NCBI RefSeq assembly: GCF_016862215.1 | Contig: NZ_BOMN01000018.1 | Span: 62,001 to 126,000, forward strand | Reading direction: 5' to 3' | DNA: 64,000 nt | DNA from: Winogradskya humida | Lineage (GTDB): Bacteria; Actinomycetota; Actinomycetes; Mycobacteriales; Micromonosporaceae | Part shown: positions 34,870-43,636 of the stretch, piece after piece | Layout: each line of letters opens with the position of its first letter | How positions within the stretch are numbered: position 1 is the stretch's first letter | Notes under the pieces: generated by a model | What the model saw: only the letters and a program-made list of their open reading frames with translations | Database searches by the model: none | Told to the model about the DNA's origin: nothing | Made by a program: the position numbers and the translations under genes

Positions 34870-37562
34870 ACGTGGCGCTGGTGGGGCGGGCTGAGCCCTT
34901 GGACGCCGTGGCCGGGCTGCTCGGTGGGGGTGAGTCCGTACTGGTGCGGGGGGCCAGGGGGACGGGGCGGTCGGCGGTGCTGGCTGAGGCGGTGCGGCGG
35001 CATGCGGCTGGTGGGGTGCGGGTGCTGGCTACCAGGGCGCTGGCCGGGGATGAGGCGCTGCCCGGGGCTGGGTTGCAGCGGTTGCTGACGCCGGTGGAGG
35101 GGGAGGTCCGGGGGTTGCCGGCTGCGGAGTCCGCGGCGTTTGCGCGGCTCTTCGGCGTTGATGGGCCCGATGCCGCGCCGGTGCCGTTGCACGCGGCGGT
35201 CTGTTCGCTGGCTCGGCGGTTGCTGGACGGCTCGCGGTATCTGTTCTGCGTCGATGACCTGGACCGGCTCGACGAGTTGTCGCGTGCGGCGCTCACCGGG
35301 CAGGACCGGATTGCGGTGCTGGCCAGTTCGGTCAGTGCGCCGGCCTGCCCGCCGATGCGTACGGTCGGGGTGGACCGCCTCAGTCATGCCGAGTCTGAGC
35401 GGTTGCTCGCCGGGCTGCCGGGGATCCGGGGGCATGCCGGTGCCCGGCTGGTGCTCGCCCAGGCCGCCGGGAATCCGCTCGCGCTCACCGAGCTGGCCCG
35501 CGCCCTGCCGCCCGAGTCCGAGCTCGACGCCACGAGCACCGAGTTGCCGGTGCCGCTGCGTCTGCGCCGGGCCCTGGCGCCGATGGTCGACGGGCTCGAT
35601 CCGGTCCGGCTGCGGGCGGCCCTGCTGGCGGCGTTCGCGACCGAGACGCCGGGGCCGCGGGTCACCGCCGCGCTCAACGTCCTGGTCCTGCCCGACGTGT
35701 GGTCCTGGCTGGTCGCCGACGGCGTGCTGCGCCCGGGCCCCCGGCACCGCTTCACCCACCCCGTCATCCGCGCCGCGGTCATCGAACGCGCCGGCCTCGC
35801 CCAGAGCCGCGACGCCCGCCACCAGCTCGCCGCCCTCCTCCCCCGCCCCGCCCCGACAACGCCCGCCCCCGCAAAGCCAGACCCCGCAAAGCCAGACCCC
35901 GCAGGGCCAGACCCCACAGGGCCAGACCCCGCAAAGCCAGACCCCGCCCGCACAGCCACCACCCCCACAGGGCACGCCCCGGGCAGCGTGATCGCCGACG
36001 GCACCGCGGCGTGGGCTTGGCATACCGCTCGCGCGGATCCCTCGGCCGATGACCGCAGCGCGGCGATTCTCGAGCACGCCGGGAACGAGCTGAGCCGCGC
36101 GGGCCGGCTGAGGGCGGCGACCTACGCGCTGTCCATGGCGGCAGCGCGCAGTGCCGGCCCGGAAGCGGCACAACAGCGCCACGATCGCGCGGCCAGGCAC
36201 GCGTACCTCGCGGGGGATGCGGCCTGGGGCCGCCGGATGCCGGCAGACAACCCTTCCGACCTGCCGATGCGGCTGCGTGCGGTCTGGTTGCGCGGTGACG
36301 AGCAGTCCCGCCGGGCCGTGCGCGACGAGCTGCCGATGGCCTCGGAGTTCATGAAGGTCTGGGGCCGGGCGATCGTCGAGGACGAGGACCGCGGCGGAGT
36401 CGCCCAGCGCGCCCTGCACGAGCCCGAGCGGCCCGGCAGGACGGACAGGACCGGGCCGTACCCGCGGGCGGTGGCCCTCGGCACGATGGCGCAGGCGCGG
36501 CACGAGACGGCGCTGGCCCTGGTTCAGCTGCGGCGGGCGTACGAGCTGGCGCCCGTGACCGGTGTGCATCATCCGGTGGCGCTCGGGGGGCTGGCGTGGG
36601 CGCACTTCGACGCCGGTGACCTCGAAGAGGCCCGTCGGTGTGCGGCGGAGGTGCTGGACGTGACCGCCGGTCGCGAGCACGGCGGTGACGTTTTCGGGGA
36701 TGTGCGGGCCGGGGCGCTGGCCACCCTCGCGTCGGTTGCCGTGCTGCGCGGGGACGCCGGGCACGACGAGCTGTTCCGGCAGGCCCGGGAGGCGTTGGTG
36801 CCGTCGCGGCACGCGTTGTACGAGTTGCGGCTCGATCGGGCGCAGGGGCTCACCGCGGGGATCGGGGGGCAGTACGGGCTGGCGTTCCACCGGCTTCGGC
36901 GCAGCTTTGACGCGTACGGTCATCCTCTGCATTTCCGGGTTTCGGATCTGGCTCTGGCCGATCTTGCGCAGGTGGCGGTCGTGCTGGGGCGCGAGGGGGA
37001 GGTCGCGCCGATCGTGGCGGCGGCCGGGCCCCGGGTGCGGGCGCTGCGCTCGGTGCGGACGACGGCGATCTGGAACAGGGCCCGGGCGTTGCTGGCCGGG
37101 CCGGGGGCGGAGGCGGAGACGTTCTTCCGGTTGTCGCTGGCGGACCCGGGCAGTGATCAGTGGGGGTTCGAGCGGGCGCTCGCCCGGATGGACTACGCGC
37201 AGTGGTTGCGCCGGCGGCACCGGCCGGCGGAGTCCCGTCCGTTGCTGAGCGCGGCGCGGGATGTCTTCGACGGGGCCGGGCTGACCTCGTGGCGGGACCG
37301 GGCCGGGGCGGAGCTCGCCGCCGCCTCACCGCCGCCGCGGGGGACGACGCCCGCCGACCATCTCACCCCGCAGCAGCGTCAGGTGGCGCAGCTCGCCGCG
37401 CAGGGGCTGACGAACCCGCAGATCGCGGCCCGGCTGGGGTTGTCGGCACGCACCGTGGGAACGCACCTGAGCAGGGCGTACCCCATTCTCGGGATCAGTC
37501 GCCGGGCGCAGCTGCCGGCGGTTCTGGACCCTGCAGTCGTTCGACGGACGACGGGGCGGTAG
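34866..37562 (+). CDS. LAL-type LuxR-family regulator with altered Walker A
   Basis: 898 aa. The N-terminal NTPase has a Walker A reading RGARGTGRS (Arg35 replaces the usual Lys), and a Walker B-like LFCVDDLDRLD, so ATP hydrolysis may be impaired although nucleotide binding is possible. A ~30-residue PDPAK repeat interrupts the middle, then TPR-like helices run to ~820. The C-terminal HTH is intact: LTPQQRQVAQLAAQGLTNPQ with RTVGTHLSRAY. GTG 34866 overlaps the stop of the Cys-hydrolase. It resembles the first LAL gene in order and size but diverges strongly, so the pair looks like an old duplication. Confidence 0.88.
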   Translation: MNVALVGRAEPLDAVAGLLGGGESVLVRGARGTGRSAVLAEAVRRHAAGGVRVLATRALAGDEALPGAGLQRLLTPVEGEVRGLPAAESAAFARLFGVDGPDAAPVPLHAAVCSLARRLLDGSRYLFCVDDLDRLDELSRAALTGQDRIAVLASSVSAPACPPMRTVGVDRLSHAESERLLAGLPGIRGHAGARLVLAQAAGNPLALTELARALPPESELDATSTELPVPLRLRRALAPMVDGLDPVRLRAALLAAFATETPGPRVTAALNVLVLPDVWSWLVADGVLRPGPRHRFTHPVIRAAVIERAGLAQSRDARHQLAALLPRPAPTTPAPAKPDPAKPDPAGPDPTGPDPAKPDPARTATTPTGHAPGSVIADGTAAWAWHTARADPSADDRSAAILEHAGNELSRAGRLRAATYALSMAAARSAGPEAAQQRHDRAARHAYLAGDAAWGRRMPADNPSDLPMRLRAVWLRGDEQSRRAVRDELPMASEFMKVWGRAIVEDEDRGGVAQRALHEPERPGRTDRTGPYPRAVALGTMAQARHETALALVQLRRAYELAPVTGVHHPVALGGLAWAHFDAGDLEEARRCAAEVLDVTAGREHGGDVFGDVRAGALATLASVAVLRGDAGHDELFRQAREALVPSRHALYELRLDRAQGLTAGIGGQYGLAFHRLRRSFDAYGHPLHFRVSDLALADLAQVAVVLGREGEVAPIVAAAGPRVRALRSVRTTAIWNRARALLAGPGAEAETFFRLSLADPGSDQWGFERALARMDYAQWLRRRHRPAESRPLLSAARDVFDGAGLTSWRDRAGAELAAASPPPRGTTPADHLTPQQRQVAQLAAQGLTNPQIAARLGLSARTVGTHLSRAYPILGISRRAQLPAVLDPAVVRRTTGR
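35871..35945 (+). repeat. Five in-frame 15-bp repeats
   Basis: Units of GCAAAGCCAGACCCC and close variants at 35871, 35886, 35901, 35916 and 35931 encode KPDPA/GPDPT repeats inside the second LAL regulator. Confidence 0.85.
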
Positions 37563-37612
37563 CCGGCCCGCGAGGATTTCGCTGACATCAACGGTCAAGC
37601 GAAGGACCCAGC

Positions 37613-38509
37613 ATGCAGGACGCCAAGCCGGTGCTCGAGCCGGCGGCGGCGCGGTTCGCCGAGGAGACTCGCGTCGAGCAGGGGCGCCGGTCGATCCCCG
37701 ACAAGGGCGTCGAGGAATTCACGGTCGCGGGCGGGCCTTCAGGCGCGGTCCAGATCCGCCTCGTACGCCCGGACGACGCCGGCGCGATCCTGCCCGTGAT
37801 CGTCTACCTGCACGGCGAGGGCTGGGTGTCCGGCGATGCGCGTACCCATGATCGGCTGGTCCGTGAGCTGGGCGGCCGGGCCCGCGCCGCGGTGGTGTTC
37901 GTCTGTCACACCCCCTCCCCCGAGGCCCGCTACCCGGTCGCCGTCGAGGAGTGTTACGCCGCGCTCGAATGGGTCGCGGCGCACGGCGGCGGGCACGGCC
38001 TCGACCCGGCACGCATCGCGATCGCGGGTGACTCGGCGGGCGGCGCGATGGCGGCCGCGGTCACGCTGATGGCCAAGCAGCGGTCCGGGCCGACGCTCGC
38101 CGCGCAGGTGCTGTTCTACCCGGTCACGGACGCGGCGTTCGGGACCGGTTCGTACGGCGAGTTCGCCACCGGCCACGGGCTGACCCGCGACGCCATGCGC
38201 CGGTTCTGGGACCGGTACGCCCCGGGCGACGCCGCCCGCGCGGAGATCACGTGCTCACCGTTGCGCGCCACCGCGGAGCAGCTCGCCGGTCTGCCCCCGG
38301 CGCTGATCATCGTCGCCGAGGCCGACGTGCTGCGCGACGAGGGCGAGGCGTACGCGGCCAAGTTGCGCAGCGCCGGCGTACCCGTGACCGCCGTGCGCTA
38401 TCAGGGCACCATCCACGACTTCGTCACCGCCGACGCGCTCCGCGACACCCACGCGGCCCGCTCGGCAACCGTTCAGGCCGGCCGCTTCCTGGCCGACGCC
38501 CTCTCGTAA
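37613..38509 (+). CDS. HSL-family alpha/beta hydrolase (esterase)
   Basis: 298 aa. Oxyanion motif YLHGEGW (Glu in the HGGGW position), standard nucleophile elbow GDSAGG (Ser at about 140), Asp in EADVLRDEGE and His in GTIHDF complete the catalytic triad. This is a conventional carboxylesterase of the hormone-sensitive-lipase group, and the close homologue that shows what the Cys-hydrolase upstream has lost. ATG 37613 has GAAGGA upstream, 50 bp after the LAL gene. Confidence 0.9.
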   Translation: MQDAKPVLEPAAARFAEETRVEQGRRSIPDKGVEEFTVAGGPSGAVQIRLVRPDDAGAILPVIVYLHGEGWVSGDARTHDRLVRELGGRARAAVVFVCHTPSPEARYPVAVEECYAALEWVAAHGGGHGLDPARIAIAGDSAGGAMAAAVTLMAKQRSGPTLAAQVLFYPVTDAAFGTGSYGEFATGHGLTRDAMRRFWDRYAPGDAARAEITCSPLRATAEQLAGLPPALIIVAEADVLRDEGEAYAAKLRSAGVPVTAVRYQGTIHDFVTADALRDTHAARSATVQAGRFLADALS

Positions 38510-38517
38510 GGAGCACC

Positions 38518-39228
38518 ATGTCCACCACTGTCGTACTCGTGCACGGCGCCTTCGCCGACGCGTCAAGCTACGCCGCTCTCATCCCGGAACTGCTCGACGC
38601 GGGAATCCCCGTCGTCGCCCCGGCCGTCCCGAACCGCAGCCTCGTCGGCGACGCCGCCTACGTCGCCTCGGTCGTGCGCAGCATCAACGGCCCGGTCCTG
38701 CTGGTGGGCCACTCGTACGGCGGCGCGGTCATCACCGTCGCCGGCGCCGAGGAGAACGTGAAGGGCCTGGTCTACCTCGCCGGGTACGCCCTCGACGAGG
38801 GCGAGAGCCTCGGCCAGCTGCAGGGCGGCTTCCCCGACTCCGACCTCGCCGCGGCGCTGGTCTACACCCCGTTCCCGAACCCGGGCGGCGAGGACGGCAC
38901 CGACGTCTCCGTCGACGTGGAGAAGTTCCCGCACATCTTCGCGGCCGACGTGGACCCCGCCCTGTCCCGGATCCTCGCCGTCTCGCAGCGCCCCCTCGCC
39001 GGTGCCGCGTTCGCCGAGCCCGCCCCCGTCGCCGCGTGGAAGACCAAGCCCGCGTGGGGCATCGTCTCCAGCTCCGACCACACCATCAACCCGGACGTCG
39101 AGCGGTTCGGCTACAACCGGGCCGGCGTGAAGGCCATCGAGATCGACTCCTCCCACCTCGTCATGCTCTCGCACCCGCGTGAGGTGGCCGACCTCATCAA
39201 GGAAGCCCTCGCCTCGATCGACGCCTGA
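38518..39228 (+). CDS. EstC/HNL-like alpha/beta hydrolase
   Basis: 236 aa. Begins TTVVLVHGAFADASSYAALI, the HGAFAD motif of the EstC/salicylate-esterase-like group, then VGHSYGGAVIT (Ser nucleophile at about 66), SSDHTINPD (acid region) and SSHLVMLSHP (catalytic His). Likely a small esterase. ATG 38518 has AAGGAG upstream and lies 8 bp after the previous hydrolase, so they share a transcript. Confidence 0.9.
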   Translation: MSTTVVLVHGAFADASSYAALIPELLDAGIPVVAPAVPNRSLVGDAAYVASVVRSINGPVLLVGHSYGGAVITVAGAEENVKGLVYLAGYALDEGESLGQLQGGFPDSDLAAALVYTPFPNPGGEDGTDVSVDVEKFPHIFAADVDPALSRILAVSQRPLAGAAFAEPAPVAAWKTKPAWGIVSSSDHTINPDVERFGYNRAGVKAIEIDSSHLVMLSHPREVADLIKEALASIDA

Positions 39229-39248
39229 GGCTTGGGCACACTGTCCCG

Positions 39249-39755
39249 GTGACACATCGCTTCGGGGCAGTCGACGTGCACTACCCGCCGGCCGGTGGCG
39301 CCCGTGCGGCTCTCGTGGTGTCCTCCTCCACCCGGTTCGACGACCTGGTGGAGGAGCGCACCGCCTGGCGGGACACCGTCGCGGACTACCAGCCCGGCCA
39401 GTTCTACCTGCGCGAGCTCCCGGCGCTGGCCGCGGTGCTCGCCACCACGTCCCCGGTGGACCTGCTGATCGTCGACGGCTACGTCGACCTGGACCCGGCC
39501 GGCACCCCGGGCCTCGGCGCCCACGTCCGCGACGCGACCGGCCTGCCGGTGATCGGCGTCGCCAAGACCGAATTCCACGCGGCGACACACGCCGTGCCGG
39601 TCCTGCGCGGCACGGCGACGACCAAACCGCTGTTCGTGACGGCCGCCGGTTACGACCTGGCAGACGCCGCCGCCCTGGTCACGGCGATGGCCGGGCCCTA
39701 CCGCTTCCCAGACGCCCTCAAACGGGTCGACAGTTTGGCCCGTGGCCGCGACTGA
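39249..39755 (+). CDS. Endonuclease V family protein (short form)
   Basis: 168 aa from GTG 39249, shorter than E. coli Nfi (about 220). The core blocks are present: VDVHY (first metal Asp), YQPGQFYLRELPAL (Glu-containing helix), DLLIVDGYVDL (second Asp), PVIGVAKT and LRGTATTKPLFVTAAGYD. Endonuclease V nicks DNA near deaminated bases (inosine, uracil) or cleaves inosine RNA. It lies 15 bp upstream of the NACHT gene and 20 bp after the EstC-like gene, so it could share a transcript with either. Confidence 0.88.
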   Translation: MTHRFGAVDVHYPPAGGARAALVVSSSTRFDDLVEERTAWRDTVADYQPGQFYLRELPALAAVLATTSPVDLLIVDGYVDLDPAGTPGLGAHVRDATGLPVIGVAKTEFHAATHAVPVLRGTATTKPLFVTAAGYDLADAAALVTAMAGPYRFPDALKRVDSLARGRD

Positions 39756-39770
39756 GTCCATAGTGGGTGC

Positions 39771-42700
39771 GTGCCGAAAGGGTTGACCTACACCGACGCC
39801 GTCAAGCTGCTGGGCGGTTCCGGCCCCCTGATCACGATCGCCGACAACCTGCTCGGCGGCGCGCTCAGCGTGGCAACCGCGGGCGGCAGCGACGTCGCGC
39901 TCAGCCTCTTCGACGCCAAGGCCGAGGCGATCCGGCTCGGCCACCAGGTGGCCGCCAAACTCTCCGATTCAGTACGCGGCCTGGGCCGTTACGACCGCAC
40001 CGTACGCCTGCAGGCCGCCCACGGCGTCCTCGTCGTCACCGCGTTCTTCGAGGCCCTCGACGCCTGCCTCACCGAAGCCGGACTGGGCTCCCCCGAGTTC
40101 ACCCGCGACGAGCAGCTACGCCTGAGCGGCGTCGTCTCCTCGCCCATGGCCGCCACCAACCTCGTCGGTTTCCTGAAGGACTCCCCGATCCCCGTCCCGG
40201 CGCCCGAGCGAGGCTACGACCAGCTGCTCGCCGAGCTGACGGCGTGGTTCGCCCTGACGAGGACGAAGGCCCAGGTGTTCCTCAACGGACTGGCCATCCT
40301 CGCCGACGCCGACGAGACCACCCAGCGGACGGTGGCCCAGTCGCTGGAACGGCTGCCCGAGCGTGCCGCCGCGCGGTACGACGAGTCCGTGCGGCGGCTC
40401 GCGCTGGAGATCCCGGAGTTCGGGTTCTGGCTGCGGCAGCTGGAGGACCGGGCCACCGCGCGCGGCCTGGAAGCCCTCGAAGCGGCGTTGCACGAGATCA
40501 CCTCGCCGCGCGGGCCGCAGCGGCAACGGGCGGCGCTCGCCACGGCGTACCGTGCGGTGCTGGACCGGCCGATCCTGGGCGGCGACGCGGGGGACGTACT
40601 GATCCCCAGCCTCGCCACGGCGTACATAGATCCGCGTTTCCGGGTGCGGCCCGCCGGCCCGGGAGCCCGGCCCGCCGAGGAGAGCTGGTGGGACACCGCC
40701 GATCCGCGTGGCGACTTCGCCGGGTTCCTGGCTACCTACCTGACCACCCCCCAGGCCGCCGAGGCGCCGATGGTCCTGCTCGGGCATCCCGGCGCGGGCA
40801 AGTCGTCGCTCACCCGGATCCTCGCCGCCCGCCTGCCCGCCGCCGACTACCTGGTCGTCCGGGTCGCCCTGCGCGACGTGCGCGCGGAAGCGGAGATCCA
40901 GGACCAGATCGAGCAGGCGTTGCGTACGACCATCGGCGAAACCGTCTCCTGGGCCGACCTCACCCGCGACGCCGACGGCGCGATGCCCGTCCTGCTGCTC
41001 GACGGCTTCGACGAGCTCCTCCAGGTCACCGGCATCCACCAGTCCGACTATCTCCACCGCGTGGCGGCCTTCCAGGAACGCGAGTCCACCCTGGGCCGCC
41101 CGGTCGCCGTCATGGTCACCAGCCGCGTCGCCGTGGCCGACCGCGCCCGCCTCCCCACCGGCGCCCTCGCCGTCCGCCTCGAAGCCTTCGACGACGCCCA
41201 GGTAGCCCGCTGGCTCGAAATCTGGAACGGCATCAACCCGGACCGCCGCCCGGTCCCCCTCGCCGCCCTGCACCGCTTCCCCGACCTCGCCGCCCAGCCG
41301 CTACTGCTGCTGATGCTCGCCCTCTACGACGCCAGCGGCCACCGGTTGCCAGCCGAAGAAAACCTCGGCACCGGCCAACTGTACGAACGCCTCCTCAGCG
41401 AATTCGCCCGCCGCGAGGTCCGCCGCCTGCATCCTGGCGTAGCCGAATCCCACCTGCCCGCCCTCGTCGACGCCGAACTCCTGCGCCTCTCGGTCGTCGC
41501 CTTCGCCATGTTCCACCGCCTCCGCCTCTGGGCCACCACGGAAGAACTCGACCGCGACCTCGCCGGCCTGGGCCTGCACCCCGCCACTCCCGCCCGCACC
41601 GAGGACTTCCGCACGCCGCTCACCGCCGGCCAGGAGATGGTCGGCCGCTTCTTCTTCATCCAGCGAGCCCAGGCCAGGCAGGACGACCGCACCCTGCAGA
41701 CGTACGAATTCCTGCACGCCACCTTCGGCGAATACCTCATCGCCCGCCTCGTGGTCCAGGCAGTCCGGGACGCCGCGGCGCGCTCCCAGGCCCGCAGCCT
41801 CCACCTGGGCCCGGCCAACGACGACGACCTGCTCCAATCGTTGCTCGGCTTCACCCCGCTCACCACCCGCGCCACGATCCTGCCCTTCATCACCGAACTC
41901 CTCCGCGACACCGACCCTTTGCCCACCCGGGAATGGCTCGTGGATCGGCTGCGCACGGCGGTCACCCGCCCCCAATACACCGAACGCCGCTACCAGCCCG
42001 TCGACAAACGCATCGACCACTGGATGGCGACCTATTCGTTCAACCTGATGCTGCTCACCCTGGCCTGCGGCGGCCCGCTCCCCGCGTCGGAGCTCTTCCA
42101 GCACGCCAAGGATCCTGCCGCTTGGCTCCGCGACACGTCCCTGCAATGGCGCGCGGCCGTCCCCAGCGGCGTCTTCATGGACACCGTCGCCACCATCACC
42201 GTGTCCCGCGAATGGACCGATGATTCCCGCCGCGACCTCATCCTCAACCCCGACGAGGAACACGACGGCGGTCCGCTGTGGTCCCACAACTTCGCCCCGG
42301 ACTCCGAGGTGGCAACCTGGGATGCCGGCAGCGTCATCAGCAACTACTTCGAGCTCGGACCAGCACTGAACTCGATGCGGCTCAGTGGGGCGCTCTCCGA
42401 CGACGCGTTCCGCAACGCGCTCGGGCCATTGCTGGAGCGGCTGCCGCATAGCATTCTGACCTTCGTCTTCCAGGACGCAGGCGAGACGGAATCGGTCGCG
42501 GCCAGCCTCATCCGGATGTGGTTGTCCTCCACGCTGGCCGACGATCCCCACACCCTGCTCGAGGCCTACGAGCGGGCCCTCAGGACAGCGTCCCGCTTCG
42601 CCCAGCAGTCACCGGATCTCGGGGCCCGCGGGCCGGTCACCGAGGCGATCCTGCGCTCCCTGACCCGCGACGCCCACCGCCTGTCCCCGCCCGACGTGGT

Positions 42701-42824
42701 CCGGCTGGTGGACGGGATCATCAGGCACGGCCACGGCGACCCCGGCCTCGTCGTCGCATGCTTGGCCGGGCTGCCTGACGACACACCGGGGCTGGGAGAC
42801 CTGCGCGACGCCCGAACTCTCTGA
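39771..42824 (+). CDS. NACHT-domain STAND NTPase, candidate bacterial NLR immune protein
   Basis: 1017 aa. The N-terminal ~290 residues are helical (LTYTDAVKLLGGSGPL...) and match my memory of the NACHT N-terminal helical domain 7 (NNH7) of actinomycetes. The NACHT module follows: Walker A GHPGAGKSS (about 338), Walker B VLLLDGFDEL (about 407), sensor MVTSR (about 448) and the winged-helix signature YEFLHATFGEYLIA (about 645). The last ~350 residues are an unassigned sensor region with no LRR, WD40 or TPR pattern seen. Bacterial NACHT proteins are known anti-phage defences that oligomerise on sensing phage products. There is no separate effector domain visible. GTG 39771 follows endonuclease V by 15 bp and an IS relic lies downstream. 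Confidence 0.88.
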   Translation: MPKGLTYTDAVKLLGGSGPLITIADNLLGGALSVATAGGSDVALSLFDAKAEAIRLGHQVAAKLSDSVRGLGRYDRTVRLQAAHGVLVVTAFFEALDACLTEAGLGSPEFTRDEQLRLSGVVSSPMAATNLVGFLKDSPIPVPAPERGYDQLLAELTAWFALTRTKAQVFLNGLAILADADETTQRTVAQSLERLPERAAARYDESVRRLALEIPEFGFWLRQLEDRATARGLEALEAALHEITSPRGPQRQRAALATAYRAVLDRPILGGDAGDVLIPSLATAYIDPRFRVRPAGPGARPAEESWWDTADPRGDFAGFLATYLTTPQAAEAPMVLLGHPGAGKSSLTRILAARLPAADYLVVRVALRDVRAEAEIQDQIEQALRTTIGETVSWADLTRDADGAMPVLLLDGFDELLQVTGIHQSDYLHRVAAFQERESTLGRPVAVMVTSRVAVADRARLPTGALAVRLEAFDDAQVARWLEIWNGINPDRRPVPLAALHRFPDLAAQPLLLLMLALYDASGHRLPAEENLGTGQLYERLLSEFARREVRRLHPGVAESHLPALVDAELLRLSVVAFAMFHRLRLWATTEELDRDLAGLGLHPATPARTEDFRTPLTAGQEMVGRFFFIQRAQARQDDRTLQTYEFLHATFGEYLIARLVVQAVRDAAARSQARSLHLGPANDDDLLQSLLGFTPLTTRATILPFITELLRDTDPLPTREWLVDRLRTAVTRPQYTERRYQPVDKRIDHWMATYSFNLMLLTLACGGPLPASELFQHAKDPAAWLRDTSLQWRAAVPSGVFMDTVATITVSREWTDDSRRDLILNPDEEHDGGPLWSHNFAPDSEVATWDAGSVISNYFELGPALNSMRLSGALSDDAFRNALGPLLERLPHSILTFVFQDAGETESVAASLIRMWLSSTLADDPHTLLEAYERALRTASRFAQQSPDLGARGPVTEAILRSLTRDAHRLSPPDVVRLVDGIIRHGHGDPGLVVACLAGLPDDTPGLGDLRDARTL

Positions 42825-42913
42825 CCCCGGCGGACGCTCAGATTCCGGTCATCGTCCTGAACCTGACAGCCACGATTCTCACAGTCAGTTACCTCGTCCA
42901 AAACCTATACCTT
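42825..42913. other. Spacer between NACHT gene and IS relic
   Basis: Eighty-nine bases with no gene; the composition drops in GC towards the IS relic border. Confidence 0.5.
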
Positions 42914-42918
42914 GAGGG

Positions 42919-43044
42919 TTATTCACAGGCGATCTTGTAGAAGTGGCGTGCGATGACGGTGCTGATAGTTTCGGGGAAGGTTTTCAGGGGCCGGCAGTAG
43001 TCGGTGTGCAGGATGCGCCAGGTTTTGGAGTTCCCGGTGGGCGG
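42919..43044 (-). pseudogene. IS5-family transposase C-terminal fragment
   Basis: The minus strand encodes KTWRILHTDYCRPLKTF then ETISTVIARHFYKIA and a TAA that overlaps the left inverted repeat. The pattern NWRxLHTDYRRPLxTF is the conserved end of IS5-like DDE transposases of actinomycetes. The catalytic DDE part is absent. Confidence 0.75.
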
Positions 43045-43186
43045 ATTCCTGATCGCTACTGTGGATTCCATGCCCTCACTGAATGAGCCTCCCTGTCTCT
43101 GCCGTTCGGAGCACAGTCACAGTCTGACAATGGTCGCCACCATTTTCCAACCTACTTAATACTCACCATCTGCCATTCACGCCCCT
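43045..43186. other. Non-coding interior of IS relic
   Basis: No frame with coding character; AT-richer than the genome average near 43130-43200. It probably contains the promoter of the following ORF. Confidence 0.4.
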
Positions 43187-43636
43187 ATGATCTATCTCAA
43201 CCCGACAAAGGCACGCCTACGCCTTCCGATCATGCGACTCCCCGAGAAGCATCAAGGGATGGAATACGCGCAGCTGGAAATTTTCACGGCAGTCGAATTG
43301 GCGTGGCTACGTGACCCCACACGGCGCCGGAACTACTCCGCGGCAACCGAAGTGTTCCGCCGTGAGCACCGGGTCCGGCGCGCGTTCGGGAAAGCCTTGG
43401 GCCATACCGCCCGGCTGCGACGCGACTCCCCCGAGGCGCGGACACCGGACGGCAACCTCAGGTGGATCGAGGCAGCTCGTGCTTTGTTCCGGGCAGCGAA
43501 CACCACGCAGGCCGACGCTGACGCCGACGCCGAGCGTGACCGCAGGCGTGCCGCCGGTGACCTGTTCGACTGGACCCGTTTCATCAACCGCTGGCAGGTG
43601 AAGTACGCAGCCGCCTGCTTGCCCACCAACACCTGA
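43187..43636 (+). CDS. Orphan ORF inside the IS relic
   Basis: 149 aa. Basic and helical, rich in Arg (RRNYSAATEVFRREHRVRRA) with a DADADAERDRRR charged stretch and a Trp/Phe-rich C-terminus FDWTRFINRWQVKYAA. The codon third positions are GC-rich enough to be coding, but no ribosome site is obvious. Family not recognised. Its place between the IS ends suggests cargo or insertion into the element. Confidence 0.5.
   Translation: MIYLNPTKARLRLPIMRLPEKHQGMEYAQLEIFTAVELAWLRDPTRRRNYSAATEVFRREHRVRRAFGKALGHTARLRRDSPEARTPDGNLRWIEAARALFRAANTTQADADADAERDRRRAAGDLFDWTRFINRWQVKYAAACLPTNT

Noticed and set aside
34608-37220. 870-codon open frame on the minus strand opposite the second LAL gene
   Set aside because: Antisense shadow of a high-GC gene: Pro/Arg-rich, no domains, no ribosome site, while the plus strand encodes a clear LAL regulator.
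30778-39228. Biosynthetic gene cluster regulated by LAL proteins
   Set aside because: LALs often sit in polyketide clusters, but only hydrolases are here, with no synthase, tailoring or export genes.
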